64,000 bases of DNA from positions 992,001 through 1,056,000 of the forward strand of contig JANFOG010000014.1 of NCBI GenBank assembly GCA_024336345.1, read 5' to 3'. The DNA comes from Mariannaea sp. PMI_226 (taxonomy: Eukaryota; Ascomycota; Sordariomycetes; Hypocreales; Nectriaceae). Below the pieces are notes generated by a model that made no database searches, was not told where the DNA came from, and saw only the letters and a list, made by a program, of their open reading frames with translations. Below, one piece after another: positions 1 to 10,892 of the stretch (positions within the stretch are counted from its first letter, which is position 1; every line of letters starts with the position of its first letter). The translations under genes were made by a program, and so were the position numbers.

Positions 1-1
1 C

Positions 2-352
2 TTTGTGGCGAAACAATACGGCTACGGCTACGGGCAGCCCGGACCGCCTTCAAGATTTGCCCTGACGGTCGTTATCACGTATCTCGCAATCTTGCTTGTA
101 TACTGCATAATCGTCCTCTTTTCGGGAGTCAAGTCAATCAAGCCTTGGGGTGATGTACAGGATCTGATTGCGTTGGCTTGGTGTTCAGCGCCGCCGCCAG
201 AGTTGAAGGGACAGGGCGTTGAGGTTGTCGATGAACACTTGTGGGCAGAGGGAGTGACGGTGATGGCAACGGCTTCCAACTATGTATCGTTGGTGCTCAG
301 TGAGGAGCAACCGGGAATGAGAAGGTTGAAGAAGAATGAGGAATATTATTAA
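2..352 (+). CDS. C-terminal fragment of a membrane protein (5' truncated by window edge)
   Basis: The reading frame is open from the first bases of the window to a TAA at 350-352, so this is the 3' end of a gene that starts outside the window. The visible ~116 residues begin with a Gly/Tyr/Gln-rich stretch (YGYGYGQPGPP). One hydrophobic segment of about 22 residues follows (ALTVVITYLAILLVYCIIVLF), then a soluble tail with SAPPPEL and a charged end (RRLKKNEEYY). It looks like the last transmembrane helix and cytoplasmic tail of a fungal integral membrane protein. I do not recognise the family. The first in-frame Met-like codon is a GTG and is not a real start. Confidence 0.6.
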   Translation, partial: FVAKQYGYGYGQPGPPSRFALTVVITYLAILLVYCIIVLFSGVKSIKPWGDVQDLIALAWCSAPPPELKGQGVEVVDEHLWAEGVTVMATASNYVSLVLSEEQPGMRRLKKNEEYY

Positions 353-888
353 GGTCTGGATGAATAATGGAAATGAATTGGCTTGGACTAAGGCAACAAG
401 ACGGACAAATAGTTTTTTTCTTTGCAGCCCAACTGCGAAAGCTATAAACTTAGGGACTTTAAGGGAAAGTCTCTAATCTCTTTGGGATGTCCTAATAATG
501 GAAGTTTGTTTTTTCTTTTGGAAATTGTTTGAAATTGTGAAGATCTTTTGTCAAAATATCATTGAACCTGTGAGGATTTCCATAAGCTTGAAAGGTCAAA
601 AGACACTCTAGGAAATTTTTGTAAACTCTTGTAGAAATTAAGATCACCTAGAAGACTTCAAGAAACCCCCAGAGCCCCTATCGCTCTCTCTATTTAACAC
701 ACAAAAGAAAAGCTAGAGGTATGTGATATTAATAATTATGTTAGCTAAAGAAACCAGCATGAGACCTCTCTTACCGTTGATGTTATCCAAGGCCAAAAGC
801 AGATATTGTATCTGTCATAGGAGATATATATCCCTTGCCGGGGCTAACTTATATATCACATATCCTTTGCGACAGTATAGGTGCCTTC
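353..888. other. Convergent intergenic region
   Basis: This AT-rich spacer of 536 bp lies between the 3' ends of the truncated membrane protein gene (+) and the MFS transporter gene (-). It should hold both 3' UTRs and polyadenylation signals. Short frames here (for example 723-926) match nothing and run antisense into the transporter end. Confidence 0.5.
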
Positions 889-2380
889 TTAGACATATCT
901 GTACTGGAATAGAAGCCGGGGAGTGAGCCACGAGACTTGTGGGCTCCATCGCCCTGCGCCTGATGGCTTCTTTCCACACGTCTCACTTTCCATGTCGAAC
1001 ATCTTCCACGCCCTCAGCAGCCAAAGACTCGTTGCGCCGGCCAGAAACATGCAGCCAACAAAGAGCTGCGTTTTGATATAGCTTCCGGTACGGTCGTCTT
1101 CAGCGTCGGCGACTACAAGCTGCATCGCCGCCGATTCAGCAAAAGTCGTTGGCAAAACCAGAGACAGGCAGACGACACTAAAAGTGCTGGCAAGCTTCTG
1201 CATGCCTACAATCTCGACCAAAACAGGTGTAATGGTCGCCCAAAAGGTACCACAGACGAGGCCGGCTAGAAGTGAGAAGGCGACGACCGTTCCAAAGGAG
1301 TGTGCGGGAATCCACATCCCAAAGCAAAGGATCGCGCATAGGGCTGTCATCAGCAGTGCCATGTTAATACGGCCAAGGCTGTCACTAAGATACCCCAGAA
1401 ACGGTCTGCCAAGTCCGAGACCAAGGTTGAGCATCGCGTTTCCAATGGATCCTTGCGTAGGAGTCAGGCCAATTGAGGAGGCGAAGCTCGGGATCGAATA
1501 CAACAGGGTGATGTAGCCGAGGTCGGTCACGACGCCCCAAACTATGATAATCAGGACTTCAATGCGCCCAAAGTCACCAAGACTGAAAGTGAAGCCGCCA
1601 ATACCCGGCATGGAACTGCATCTAGCCTCCTTTATCAGTGCAGACGCGACGGAATTCGCAGCGAGACTGCAAAAGGCTATGATGCGATACGTCCACGCCA
1701 CACCGAAATGTTGGATAGTAGCATTCGCAACCAGACTGTATACGAGACCTCCGACTCCAGCCCCGGATGTAGACAATCCTACAGCTAGGCTACGGCGAGT
1801 TGAGAACCACGACGGAAGAGCAGCTGAGGCCGTTATATAAGTCAGGCCCATACCCCAGCCAAAGCAGATGCCCTGACTGAGGAAGAGGTGCCAAATCTTG
1901 GTCGCGAAGGAAGCAGTCAACAGGGAGAGAAAGATTAGCAGGGTACCCGTGACGAGCGTCATTTGTATGCCGATCAGACTAGCCAGGGGATTGACGACGG
2001 GCGATATGATAAGAGCCTGAGATATGGATATTCCTCCGACGAGTGCCCATTCAAGATGAGTGGCCTTTATGCAATGGGAGTTGAGGGACAGGTGAGCCAT
2101 GATGACAGCCCAAGACTGCAGAAAACCTGCGTTTTAGATATCAAAGGTTCCCGACAAGGGGAGGTGATGGAAAGAAGCTTACACTATTGATACCCCATGT
2201 GTGGGCATTGATGAGGAATACGCTCAGCGTGCAGACCCATCCATAGCCGCCATTGGGAGGATTCGGCTCAACAGTCTTCCATCTAGTCTCGTCGAAATCC
2301 TGAAGGGCAGCATTTTCTGGCATTGATGGTGACCAAATGGCAACAGACTGACTAGAGACTTGAAAATCAGTCTTGTTCAT
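889..2380 (-). CDS. Monocarboxylate-type MFS transporter (MCT/MCH-like)
   Basis: Predicted plasma-membrane or organellar transporter of the monocarboxylate-porter branch of the major facilitator superfamily. Two exons, 2380-2183 and 2115-889, are separated by a 67-nt intron (GTAAGC..CTGCAG) spliced in phase 0, giving about 474 residues. The N-terminal cytoplasmic tail is followed by the family's first-helix signature, GGYGWV..FLINAHTWGINS, which runs directly across the splice junction into SWAVIMAHL. Downstream helices carry small-residue motifs (GAGVGGLVYS, GLGLGRPFLGYLSD) typical of these porters, and the length is usual. Fungal members are rarely proven monocarboxylate carriers, so the substrate is unknown. 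The start ATG at 2380 is the first in frame and gives the expected tail. The neighbours give no pathway hint. Confidence 0.88.
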
Positions 2381-3772
2381 GGCTGATGATTATCTGCAGG
2401 TAGGAAACCTCGGTGGAGGAAGTGAGATGTTGAGGAGGGCGTATCTGTCCCCCTGTCAAAGGAGCCCTGGACTATATGGCTACTCGGCGTGATTTGTATT
2501 TGCCGAGTCTATCTCAACGAATGCAGTTGGAATTGTGGCTAAACTTGCGCCAACTTGAGCTGTCATTCATTTTCCTACTTTCAAAACCACAAGTGCCCCT
2601 TTCCAGCCATCCATTTCGAACTTAAGAGCCGACTCACTTTTTCAACGCATTAGCTCTGACGTAACAAATGCACAAACAAACCTCTGAAGGCACCTGTGGA
2701 AGGGCCTATAAAATAGAGTGTGCTAAACTACGGACGTACACGTTCTGTATATATCAAGCTGTGAAAATGATTCAATCATGAAAACAGCTACTGGTATGGT
2801 GATGGACTGACTGGCTGCCTTGTCCACGGCCAATTGCTGATAGCAGGAAACATGCCAAAATGAAGGATGAGATTTCAAACCAGAAAATTGAGTTCAAGTT
2901 GGTGTTTTATTGGTTATGACTGTGCAGATATCTCGGGCCACCAACCATTTTCTTTCACCATTTTCTTACCTGCAACTGGCTCCCAGTCTGATTCATTTAC
3001 TTTCCATCTGCTTTACGCCACATGACCGAACACAGGATGAGATGATTTCAAGCTTTATGAGTGGTTTTAATGTGAGATCCAATATTAACGGCATATAAGA
3101 GCTGTGGAATGGCGTCATTTCTTTCCTATTTGCATATCTTGGAGACCTTTATGCCACTCCCAGGCAGCCTCATACAACCTATTTTAAGGCAGAACGATCC
3201 CGTAAGATCGAGTGGTTACCCTCTTCCTCTTCTATGTCGTTTCCATGCCGATTTGAGGTCAATACTTCCATCTCCGGCGCAAGTAAGGTGCGGGCTTGCC
3301 CGGCCATGTCGCTGAGAGCTGGAGGTGACGCCAGCACGTCTTCTAGGGTCATTCGATCCCATTGCTACAAGATAGCCCTATTCAGCTGCCGCGACCAAAG
3401 ACTGAGTCCAAGATCTGTACATTCTCTTCTTCTCAAAATGCTTGTCACCTGCAACTCCCAAAGGTGGGAGGTAACGAACAAGTGTCGCCCATTTGACTGT
3501 CTAAGGATCCTCATATCTAATTATGTAAACGCTGCGTCATCTTGATATTTCCAGCTCCTAGCTGGCCGGTGGACCAAGTTGGTATTCAATCGAGGTTCTC
3601 TACGGCGATCATACCCTCGAAGGAAAGATGACAGTACAGGTAAGTAAATATGGTAGGGGAACCACCGGACTTGCCAGCATCGTCAGAGATGACGCTGCTG
3701 CAACTTAGCAGTACCTGTACCGCCTCTCTCCAAGATTATAGAGCTTATGCCGGTTCCAATCATAATCGACTT
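2381..3772. other. Intergenic region upstream of the MFS gene
   Basis: This 1.4-kb spacer lies between the 5' end of the transporter gene (-) and the 3' end of the DUF7730-like gene (-). A TATA-like TATAAAATAG lies at about 2707 on the + strand with no convincing reading frame behind it. The open frames at 2910-3545 lack recognisable domains and overlap each other. I support no gene here. Confidence 0.4.
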
Positions 3773-5338
3773 TCATTGAGTTAGCTTAGGTAGTTCGTTT
3801 GTGGCAAAATGGGACAACATACCACCACTATCGAGGTGTACATCCTCGATAGGCATGTGAATCCAGAATCCGCGGCGTGGCTTCTCTTGGTCCTTCTCTT
3901 CATCCATCTTGCTACCTCCGTTCTCGCACGTTGGGGTTTCCCTCCAGCATCTCAGTCCCTCGATATCTGCTCTTTGAGGCCTTGTCTTTTCAATTCCTTG
4001 CTGCTCCACGAGTTTCAAGTCAATCGCCTCGTACCAATCCCATTTTGAGCAAGACACTGTAACTTCAGTCGTAGGTGGAACAAGCTTTTGCAACAGACGA
4101 TCGATCATTGGCAGCGTGTGGTTAAGCAGTTTGTCGCGAAGCAGCGACTTGTTTTCATAAGGCCAGACGAGCCCGGTGGCTTCATCGACGTCACCATATA
4201 CAAGTCTTTTGAAAGAAATGCGAAGGAAGACTAGGGATGGAAATATAAATGTTGAACATGTATCAACTTTCGAGCTGGATGCATTATCACTTACGAAGCC
4301 CTCGCTGAGGGACAATTCCTTAGGCTTCCACACAAGCTCGAGAGAAGTCATGTCTGCCAACCTAGGCCGAGGGATGATATCCTGTATACTACGTAGGAGG
4401 ACAGGTGAGGCAATGTGTATGGTATTGGCACCATAGAGAATACTTGTACCCTCCATATAACTGGATCGGCGCAGTTAGTATCAACACTTTAAGTCTTCGG
4501 TAGTCGGGTTTGGGGGGTGAAGGAGGGGGGGACCATACGCGTTTCGACAGCTCAGCAGCCAGCCCATGATTCCGATCTGGCACTTTGATGGCCATTCACC
4601 AGGCCACTCATTACACAACCCCGATCCCTCGAGGCAAAGATCCACATCCGGTTCGCGAAAGTGTCCCCAGGGATAATTGCGCCGTCTCCCCAGATGCAAG
4701 TGGGGTGGCCCACTGGGTGGGTATCGATGACAGACACAGCCGAACCATCGCCATCTCATGTCTTGGGAGTCTCGCAGATGAGAGTTGCCTGCCATGGTTT
4801 GTGAGTGTATTCTAGCGTGGATGGCCCATGCAGGATAAGGTCGCTTCTCAATTAGGTTAAATGGGTGATCAAATCGCAAATCCATGTGAAGCGTGCGATC
4901 GCCAAAAGCCATTAGCTGAATCGCATAGCGGATCTCGGGGGGTAGCCGACCAAAGAATAGGTCGTTTGCCGCCTGTCGGGTTGCAGCATTGCGAGAGACA
5001 GGACGAGTAAGTGTGTGCCGAGGGTCAGGATCAGTTGCCTTCCGCAAGAACATGCGCCGGAACCCATCGTCGCGTTGCTTGCGCACACGGCGTGCCTTGT
5101 GGTATGAACCCCAAGGCACAATGCGCAACCAGGCGAAACGTGCAATCCCGTAGACCTTGGCTATGACGAGGAATAACAGCATGCCGACAGTGGCGAGAGC
5201 GGCCATGGCGAGATCAGGCGAGGACCTGATGTAACCGCGCCTCCTACAACGGGCCATGACCTCGGGCCATCCGTCCCAAAACTCGGTCATCTCATCACGA
5301 ATGGACAGAGTCGGCCAGTCATAGTCGCTCGTTGTCAT
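3773..5338 (-). CDS. DUF7730-like hypothetical protein with an N-terminal membrane segment
   Basis: Two exons, 5338-4549 and 4460-3773, are joined across an 88-nt intron (GTATGG..ATCCAG, branch site ACTAAC) that restores one continuous frame of about 491 residues. A single hydrophobic helix lies near residues 43-66 (MAALATVGMLLFLVIAKVYG). From about residue 130 the protein shows the pattern of a large uncharacterised fungal family: LPPEIRYAIQLMAFG, then CLEGSGLCNEWPGEWP, then GIMGWLLSCRNAYMEGTSILYG, then NTIHIASPVLL and MTSLELVW. The intron sits inside the SCRNAYMEG stretch, and only the spliced form is family-like. I recall this as the DUF7730 family, which resembles F-box-associated regions; its molecular function is unknown. 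A GTAAGT inside exon 2 (SEGF|VSDN) hints at alternative splicing, but its partner acceptor breaks the frame, so I did not use it. Confidence 0.75.
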
Positions 5339-6782
5339 GATAGATTTGGTTGCGATGCGGAGCGCTCCAGGCGAGCTCCGTCATGCTGCGATGGTTGTTA
5401 ATTATAACAACGAACGGGATGGGATGGGATGGGATGAGCCGTGATGGTATGGATGGGATGGGGCGGGATGAGATGGGGAGATGTGAAGGTGGAGTAAAGA
5501 TTTGGCGCGCGTATCGGTGAAGGTAACCTTATTTATTAACGTCCCGTGGGCGGCGCGAGTCGTCTCCGAGAGCCTTTTCGAGCTTGTGAGCATGTGAGGC
5601 ACGGCAAGGAGATCCTGGCGTCTACTGTAGGAGGGTATACCATCATACCCTTGCTTGTTCATTCGTTCAATCGATTATTGTCCAAAAACCAATTCTTCGA
5701 TGTCAAAAAGAGGATAGTTCTTCCCCGGGTCCGCTTCATTTAGTATCAGAACAATATTCCAAACTGGGAATGATCTGACGAGTGCCCCATACTGGGTCAT
5801 ACTAGGTACTACACACAGTTTCTCTTTAGTGGTGGCCTCGTGACTTCAAGTTACTACAGCCCAAATGCATGTAAAGATTAAATTGTAATCAGTGGCTCGT
5901 AATTTTATGGTAAATTCTTTATTTCCCTTCTCCTTGTTTTCACTTGTTCTCCTTTTTCTTTTTAATAGTGCCATCGGTCTGTAGATGTCCAATTAAGGGC
6001 CTAGGTGAGCTTCATTTTTCTGTTAGTTAGGCCCATACCGGCTACAGCCGTCACTCCCGCGTAGCGCTGAACAAAAAAAATTCCGTGACGACCTAAAATG
6101 GTAGACAGGATCCAACTCATTGATATTTACTCAATGACCACAGGTATGTAGTGTGGGAGAAAGATGATGATGATGATCAGGATAAATTCCCGTCATGATG
6201 AAAACCGAAGCATTATCATAGTGCGCTTTTCAAATTACTTATATGAGATCTGGATTGAAAGAACCACATCAACCTCCCACTTGTTCATAGTAGATTGCAG
6301 GAAATATTCTTCATTATCCTGGGAGATGTAACCAGATGAGGGAGCTGTTCCCCAGTTGGGCAAACTAATTCGAAATCGAGACGCTGATGTATTGCACTAC
6401 AGAGGATCGACCACTACCACAATCGCATGCTACGAATGAACACAAACGAAGTCACCGAATACATCAATTTCGTAATGGTCATTATAAAGCAAGAAGAGTG
6501 GTGGCAATTTCACGCCCAGTTGAGTGAGTTGTTTCCAATGCCAGCAAAGGAACTACCCAAGCTCAGGCGTCCACGGCCCAGTCAACTAATCTTGGCCGAG
6601 CCGCAAATGTGAGAGCGAGCAATACTCTGTCTAAATACCCCATGCCAAACCTCTTGCAGTCCCTTCATATCAGTCGCTGCCCTGCATCCAGCCGCTTTCT
6701 GATCGCGTTGACCTACTCCGCCCGCCAATTGATCAGAGTTCGACACAATCATATTCGTAATGTGAGACCCAGTGTAGCTGTT
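5339..6782. other. Intergenic region with low-complexity tracts
   Basis: This 1.4-kb spacer lies between the 5' end of the DUF7730-like gene (-) and the 3' end of the secreted-protein gene (-). It contains the GGGAT tract annotated separately, a GATGATGATGATG run near 6166, and AT-rich stretches around 5850-5960. The overlapping + frames at 6427-6857 show no domains. Confidence 0.4.
5416..5481. repeat. GGGAT pentanucleotide tract with G-quadruplex potential
   Basis: Four perfect GGGAT units occupy 5416-5435, giving four GGG runs with two-base loops on the + strand. Degenerate copies (GGGATGGGGCGGGATGAGATGGGG) continue to about 5480. The tract sits roughly 80-140 bp upstream of the DUF7730-like start codon. 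That gene is on the minus strand, so the G-rich strand is its template strand. Confidence 0.8.
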
Positions 6783-8221
6783 CTACTGAGTGGGAGCAGG
6801 GTTTATCAAAGAAAAGGTAGGTATGCCTGTTACTTGGGAGGCAGCAACTTCTACTGATGTTGTTTCTTGAACAGCGGATTCAACAGCTGTTGCTGTTCCC
6901 TGAGCAGCGGATTCAACAGCTGTTGCTGTTCCCTGAGCAGCAGAATCAACGACTGTTGTTGATTCTTGAACAGCAGACTCGACAACTGTGGTTGTCTCCT
7001 CAATAGCAGATTCAAGAGCCGTCGTTTCTTGAGCAGCAGATTCAACAACTGCTGTTTCCTGGATGTTTTCAGTAGCAGTGATAAGTGTCGTGGCAGATGC
7101 ACATGGTGTCTCCATAGCAGTAGCTGTAGAGTTTCCCAAACAAAGTGCCGTAGAAGAAGTAACAACCTCTACTTGTGAGGTCTTCGCTGCAGCACCATCC
7201 GAGCCCCCTTTGGAATCTCTGCCGCTATAACCTTCACTGATGAATCTGCCCAGGTCGAATATTTCAGTCACAGACGCGACCCTAAAGATGCTGAGGTCGA
7301 CAATATCCCTTGCGAAGATGCCGTCCGATCCGATGAATATCTGCTTCACCTCGGACACGGCAATCGCGATCTCATTCCTCGAGGCGTCTAGTACCAGGAG
7401 GTTTTGGGAGAAGATGCAGCCCAGGCTAAGGTCCTCGTTATCGCAATAGTTGTTCTAGAGAAAGAACGGTTAGCTTTTTTGTTCGCACCAACTAAGCTCT
7501 GGATCGTACTCACACCACTGGCAGCAAACGTGCCGCTGAGGAGGGCCAACTCAGGATCCGCTCCAATACTAGCCAACTGTCTAGCCAGCTCCAAAACGAT
7601 AGCCTTGTTCAGGGCGCCTGCATCCCGCCACGATGCATCTTGATGGCGTGTCAAGGCTGCAATCTCGGCGTTCACGGCTCTCTGGTTGCAACGAGCGCTA
7701 AATTCACCCTGGCTGCGTACGTTCCTCTGGAGAGCCTGAAAGAGCAGCGCGCCGGCCATGCCCCTTAGGTTCTTTCGGTCCTTGGCATTGGAGAAGGCCT
7801 GGTCAGCGATTTCCTGCTGCAGGCAGTCCAAGTTGGTAATATCTCCCGCGCCCCTGGAGGCACTCTCGTTGTCTAGGAGGCCAAAGATCACATCTTTGAT
7901 ACCCCTTGGGTTATTGATGAAGAGGAACTCGCGCACGATGACAATCACAAAGCCATGTGAATTCTCCCGCGAACCCCTAAAATTGCGGTTTCCATTTCCA
8001 TTTCCTTTACCATTTCCCTTTCCCTTTGCCTTGACTCCCTTTCCACGTCCCTTTCCAGGTGCTTTTCCAGGTGCCTTTCCAACTCCCGGTAGTACAAGTC
8101 CCTGTGCTGCAAGTTCCTGTCGACCTCGAGCGGCCAGATCGTAGTGGTTCGAGGAATCGCGCAACGGCCAAGTGAATGCTTGGCCTAGAAGAGTACAAAG
8201 AAACAAAGTTGAAAACTTCAT
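6783..8221 (-). CDS. Secreted Lys/Gly-rich hypothetical protein with C-terminal Ser/Thr/Gln repeats
   Basis: Exons 8221-7514 and 7454-6783 flank a 59-nt intron (GTGAGT..CTCTAG, branch GCTAAC) and encode about 459 residues. A signal peptide is clear (MKFSTLFLCTLLGQAFTW). A basic low-complexity stretch at about residues 45-85 (repeats of GKAPGKG, KGNGKGNGNGN) is followed by a conserved-looking globular domain. That domain contains DCLQQEIADQAFS, a GMAGALLFQALQRN helix, LTRHQDASWRDAGALNKAIVLELARQL and, across the splice, NNYCDNEDLSLGC. Paired cysteines suggest disulfides. The C-terminus is Ala/Thr/Glu-rich with six 11-residue repeats. No enzyme motif is visible. I recall similar uncharacterised extracellular proteins in filamentous fungi, but no function. 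It could be a cell-wall or matrix protein. Confidence 0.72.
6865..7060 (-). repeat. 33-nt coding minisatellite (11-residue repeats)
   Basis: Inside the secreted-protein gene, about six tandem units of 33 nt encode variants of ESAAQGTATAV / ESAVQESTTVV. The two units at about 6871-6935 are nearly identical at the nucleotide level, which indicates recent duplication; the distal units have diverged. Confidence 0.8.
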
Positions 8222-10892
8222 GTTGTTTAGATCGGAAGCGAGTGGGTGTGTGGTGATTAGAGAGCGATATTGTTAAAAGGAACGTACGGACCAGCCGAGC
8301 AATAGTAGAAAACTAGATGCACACGAGATGAAGAGAAAGCGATCGTGAAAGTCATAAGTGAAAGAGATGGCCATTTCGTGTTATATAATAATTTAGTATG
8401 ATTCCGAATCGAAAGGAGACATGCTGAGTTTGCTCTCTGCTTACCCATGTCCACGATGCACTTACTCGTAAGGCTCGTTTCCATCCCTGACGTTCCATCG
8501 ATCCTCGCATCAATCCTCTGCCAAGCTGGAAGCTCTTCTATCCTTCCATATCTGACGCCTAAATAAGAAGCTAACGTCTCAGAGTCTACATGTCAATTGG
8601 ATCTTTCGGCAGATGCCGCTGGTATGAGTCGAGTTTCCCGGGTATGCAAAAAGTATGGATAAGTATCGGCGGGTGTGGTAAAGAAGAGGCTACAATGGCA
8701 CTTCTTACACATGATGAGCATCAGGGGTAGGGGCTGTTACAGATTCGTCGCGTTCGGGGGCACGGCTCTTTTTTTTTTCCTTGTTGGTGGTTGTTGTGTG
8801 TGAAGCAGCCAGCTAGTTAACCTATAGTTCGTCTCAGAATAGCGCATTAGGCCAAGTCAGAGGAGGATTTGCAGCAGATCTCAGACTGACGTCTTGTCTA
8901 ACGTTAATTCTAAAACCACAGGGCACGTTTCTGCTGGGAGTTGGGACGGACATCTTCAGATCCGAACCCTTGGCGACGTGCGGAAAGAAGGCTGTCCGGT
9001 GAAATCCTAGAGGATGTTGTGTTTGTGGCCGTCAAGAGTGTGCAACGGTTGGACCAGGATTACTGGCATTGTGCCGCTTTGACAGCTCTTACATGGTAAG
9101 ATGAGCCACTGATCAGGTAGTTTTCTACTAGCGCTACTGCACGGCATAGACTTGAACCCATCGCCGGAGCAGCGATGGTGGTGGTTGTGATGGTGATGGT
9201 AGCAAAGAGTCTACCCCAGCCCGGTTTCAGATGGCGCGGAAAGGTCACGACCCGAATTGACGGCTCTAAATTGATGGCTGCATCGATAGACTAGTCATAC
9301 CTATTATTGTTTGAAGCGTTAGACGAGCCTTTTACCTTGACTCTCGTCGACATCTCCGCACAGGAAGTCCAGAAAAACGTGCATCTAGGCCCGAAAACAT
9401 CAGGATTGTCTTCTGGTTAACCTTATTCTCATACGTTTTCATTGAGCTGAGACTAAAACGAAGGTGCGGGATGGCGAGGTGAGCTCATAAAGTGGTTAGT
9501 ACTAAAAAAAGGCTCTGCAAATCATTGTGTGTGTTGTCAAGCGTTCATTGTTCTATGAGGTTTATCAGCCCCTAGCCAAGAGAGCAGTAGAGGCAGTGTC
9601 GATAGGGTGTTTGATCCATAGTTAGTTGAGACGCAACAACTTGCCCCTTTTGAGCATTCTCTCTTTATTACGTCTGGCTTTGAATGCTTGACCAACAGGC
9701 CGGAAGAACTAGCAGGAAAACCATACACACTCCATGCACAAGCCCAAAAAAAAAGCAACGATCTCCAGGGTAAGGCTCATTGCAGTTCTATTAGCAGCAA
9801 AGCAGAGCCAGAAAACAGAGATTTTCTAGAGTTTATTGATATTGTTCCTGAGAATAGGTAGAATCATTTTATTAAATGATTGGATAAAACATTTAATGAC
9901 AGTGTCCCAGCGAATAAAGTGGTAATGGGTTGTTGCGTATCTGGGCTTGCGCGTAAGTCCTCCGCTGCCCAGAGTTGGTTCATCTTTGCGTTGTCACAAC
10001 CAGAAACTTGCGTTAGTCAAGAGAGTCAGGCTACTGTAACTATTGAAAGTATTCTATTGAATCAAATTAGTTGGATCTAACTGGATTCGTAAATATAAAA
10101 CCAAGCAGGAATCATTAATTGTTGAGTATACGAATCAGGCTTATTGACGGAGCCAAATGCTAGGGAACATTCTGGCATAACATATCTCCCTTGAATTATC
10201 ATGTCACAAACTGTTCTAAATACCGTTTTAGGATCTAACAAGATCGCTTCTGGTATGTACCTTGATATATGTAAGTTAAATTATCCAGCTAGGCCTCCAA
10301 TACGTTACACCCCTTAGACACATAACCAAAAAAAAAAGAAGTCATCACTTGTGATAACATCATCTAAGAACAGCCGCAAGCATGGAGCAGTTGGTACCAG
10401 CACTCGAATTGTGGTACCGGGCACCGACTCCTCAAATCAGAACGTTCAAGTCTGAATTAGATGTAGCATACAAATATATACCAAATGAGATGTCATATAG
10501 CGAAATGGCTGTGCCAGTTGGCAGTCTGCCCAGTCTTGCATGGGCCGCGTTCATCCCATTGGCTACATCCATGCAGACTCACTGCGCATCAGGCCTAAAT
10601 ACTTACGGCACCAATACGTGACTGTCAACGAATGGTCAATTCGTTGCATGTACATTCGTGGGTTTTCCATTTCAAACGATTCAACTGGTGCATGCGAGCC
10701 GTCTGTTGTCATGATTTTCTCTCCGTTGACAGCTGACCTGGCCTCGAACCCAGATGCTGCAGACTGTGTCGTATATCCAAAGTCGAGACAACAACCAGCT
10801 CTCCACACGCCTGGTCCTGCAATTTGGTTTCTCTGATTGTTTTCTCTCTCTCTCTCTCTCTTCTACTTTTCGCCAAACGTCATTGTTCCACG
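8222..10892. other. Long divergent intergenic region
   Basis: This 2.7-kb spacer lies between the start codons of the secreted-protein gene (-) and the BTB gene (+), so it holds both promoters. It includes a poly-T run near 8770, an AT-rich portion at about 9780-10350, and a CT tract at about 10845-10861 just before the BTB start. Frames such as 9060-9248, 9537-9758 and 10382-10836 have no recognisable domain or splice context. No gene is supported. Confidence 0.45.

Noticed and set aside
4186..4310. Additional intron in the DUF7730-like gene (GTAAGT donor after SEGF)
   Set aside because: The best acceptor gives a 64-nt intron that shifts the frame away from the conserved-looking downstream sequence.
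9780..10380. AT-rich segment as a RIP-mutated transposon relic
   Set aside because: AT richness is mild and no transposase remnants or terminal repeats are visible; a RIP index calculation would be needed.
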